Below, in pieces: positions 63,335-64,000 of a stretch of 64,000 bases of DNA (the stretch's first letter is position 1; the number at the start of each line of letters is the position of its first letter). The stretch spans positions 682,001-746,000 of the forward strand of contig CBDAQM010000007.1 of the NCBI GenBank assembly GCA_965199095.1. The letters are read 5' to 3'. A model generated the notes under the pieces. It saw only the letters and a list, made by a program, of their open reading frames with translations, did no database searches and was not told the origin of the DNA. The stretch comes from LMUY01 sp965199095 (GTDB taxonomy: Bacteria > Pseudomonadota > Alphaproteobacteria > Acetobacterales > Acetobacteraceae). The position numbers and the translations under genes were made by a program.

Positions 63335-64000
63335 CTACGCAGCCTTAGCCGCGATAGTGTGTGCGTCGATCTTGTGTAAGCGTTGACGTACCGCATCCAC
63401 CTCATACCCATCCTCCACCCGCGGCGCGCAGAACGCGGCGGACGGCACCGCCTCGGGGTATGATTCAGCAAACTCCGCCGCGTTCTCGAACATCGCACGG
63501 CTGTCGTCGTCCACGAACGTCTCGGAGGCAGCGCCCTCCGCCAGGATCACCGCATGATCCGCCAACTCGATGTGGATATACTCCACCCGCGCACGCCCGC
63601 GCTCGGGCACGATGCCGATCCCGTTCACCAAACACCGGGCCGGCACCAGCAGGCCGTCCAGCAGCATCGCGTGTTCCGGGGACACCAGCAGGTCGCGGCG
63701 GGGCAGGCCATCGCCCAGGGACCCGGCGCGGAACCGCACCGGTTGCACCTTCGGGTTGGCCAGCACGAAACGGCCGGTGTAGCTGCGGCGGCCGATCCAG
63801 CGGATCGGCTCGGCGCGGCCGTCGGCGGTCAGCACCAGGTCGCCGATCGCCAAATCCTCGATCGCAACCTCCCCGCCCGGGGTCGCGATCAACGTGCCGG
63901 GGCAGTAGCACGCCACCGTCACCACCGTTCCCCCCGTAGCATCCGTGGCGAAGTTGAAGTTGGACAGGGCGGTGAAGCCGGGCGCGAAGTCCAGGTCGGC
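63335..64000 (-). CDS. Hint-domain protein, N-terminus cut by the window edge
   Basis: At least 222 residues; the frame is open at base 64000. The Hint (Hedgehog/intein, Hint_2) domain begins at TVACYCPGTLIATPGGEVAIEDLAIGDLVLTADGRAEPIRWIGRRS and continues through RDLLVSPEHAMLLDGLLVPARCLVNG and HIELADHAVILAEGAASETFVDD. This form is common as the C-terminal part of secreted or surface proteins in Acetobacteraceae. The DNA is GC-rich again, so the island ends before it. The missing N-terminal part would give the passenger domain. Confidence 0.9.
   Translation of the reverse strand, partial: ADLDFAPGFTALSNFNFATDATGGTVVTVACYCPGTLIATPGGEVAIEDLAIGDLVLTADGRAEPIRWIGRRSYTGRFVLANPKVQPVRFRAGSLGDGLPRRDLLVSPEHAMLLDGLLVPARCLVNGIGIVPERGRARVEYIHIELADHAVILAEGAASETFVDDDSRAMFENAAEFAESYPEAVPSAAFCAPRVEDGYEVDAVRQRLHKIDAHTIAAKAA

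Overview
The window reads as chromosomal DNA of a GC-rich alphaproteobacterium, most likely an Acetobacteraceae relative. That placement is inferred from gene content (a bcs cellulose locus, an MbfA-type membrane ferritin, the rpe/heparinase-family/purH neighbourhood, a Hint-domain protein) and is not proven. No rRNA, CRISPR array or insertion sequence was seen; one tRNA-Ser(CGA) was.

Layout. 1-4.5 kb: a minus-strand cellulose operon (bcsZ, a proline-rich BcsR/BcsP-like protein, then bcsA running off the left edge). 4.6-7 kb: a small secreted protein, a dispersed palindromic repeat and a GT39-type membrane glycosyltransferase. 7-14.9 kb: a plus-strand housekeeping run (rsmB, rpe, heparinase II/III-like, a heptad-repeat coiled-coil protein, a GT4 enzyme, purH) followed by mbfA. 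15-20 kb: a minus-strand peptide-type ABC transporter (two ATPases, two permeases, no binding protein) and an AI-2E-type permease. 20-26 kb: a hydroxypyruvate/oxo-tetronate isomerase, an XRE regulator with a clear palindromic operator, and a tightly overlapped set (Nudix, AlaX, sulfurtransferase, metC, hisI).

26-34 kb is catabolic: a Rieske oxygenase, a glutamine-synthetase-like ligase and an amino-acid/amide binding protein are divergent from an IclR regulator, with a PcaU/PcaR-like operator between them; a second-type aconitase follows. 34-44.5 kb carries a GST, an alpha/beta hydrolase and a branched acyl-CoA degradation cluster (acyl-CoA dehydrogenase, CaiB/racemase family, acyl-CoA synthetase, TetR regulator, both subunits of a biotin-dependent acyl-CoA carboxylase). 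Two related palindromes in it are candidate TetR sites. 45.5-51.2 kb is a complete urease operon, ureD-A-x-B-C-y-E-F-G, in which x and y are two small coiled-coil membrane proteins joined by 4-base stop/start overlaps (x on both sides, y to ureE). 51.9-55.2 kb holds a dihydropyrimidinase-type amidohydrolase, a class V aminotransferase and a fasciclin protein.

After tRNA-Ser, 55.5-63.3 kb is visibly AT-richer and looks acquired. It encodes a 1,643-residue protein with eight short repeats, two GT4 domains, a GT2-like domain and a zinc-ribbon tail, then a tiny membrane protein, an O-fucosyltransferase-like protein and a secreted polysaccharide-lyase-like protein. A GC-rich Hint-domain protein is cut by the right edge.

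The strongest candidates for something undescribed are the two coiled-coil proteins built into the urease operon and the four-part glycosyltransferase with its neighbours.
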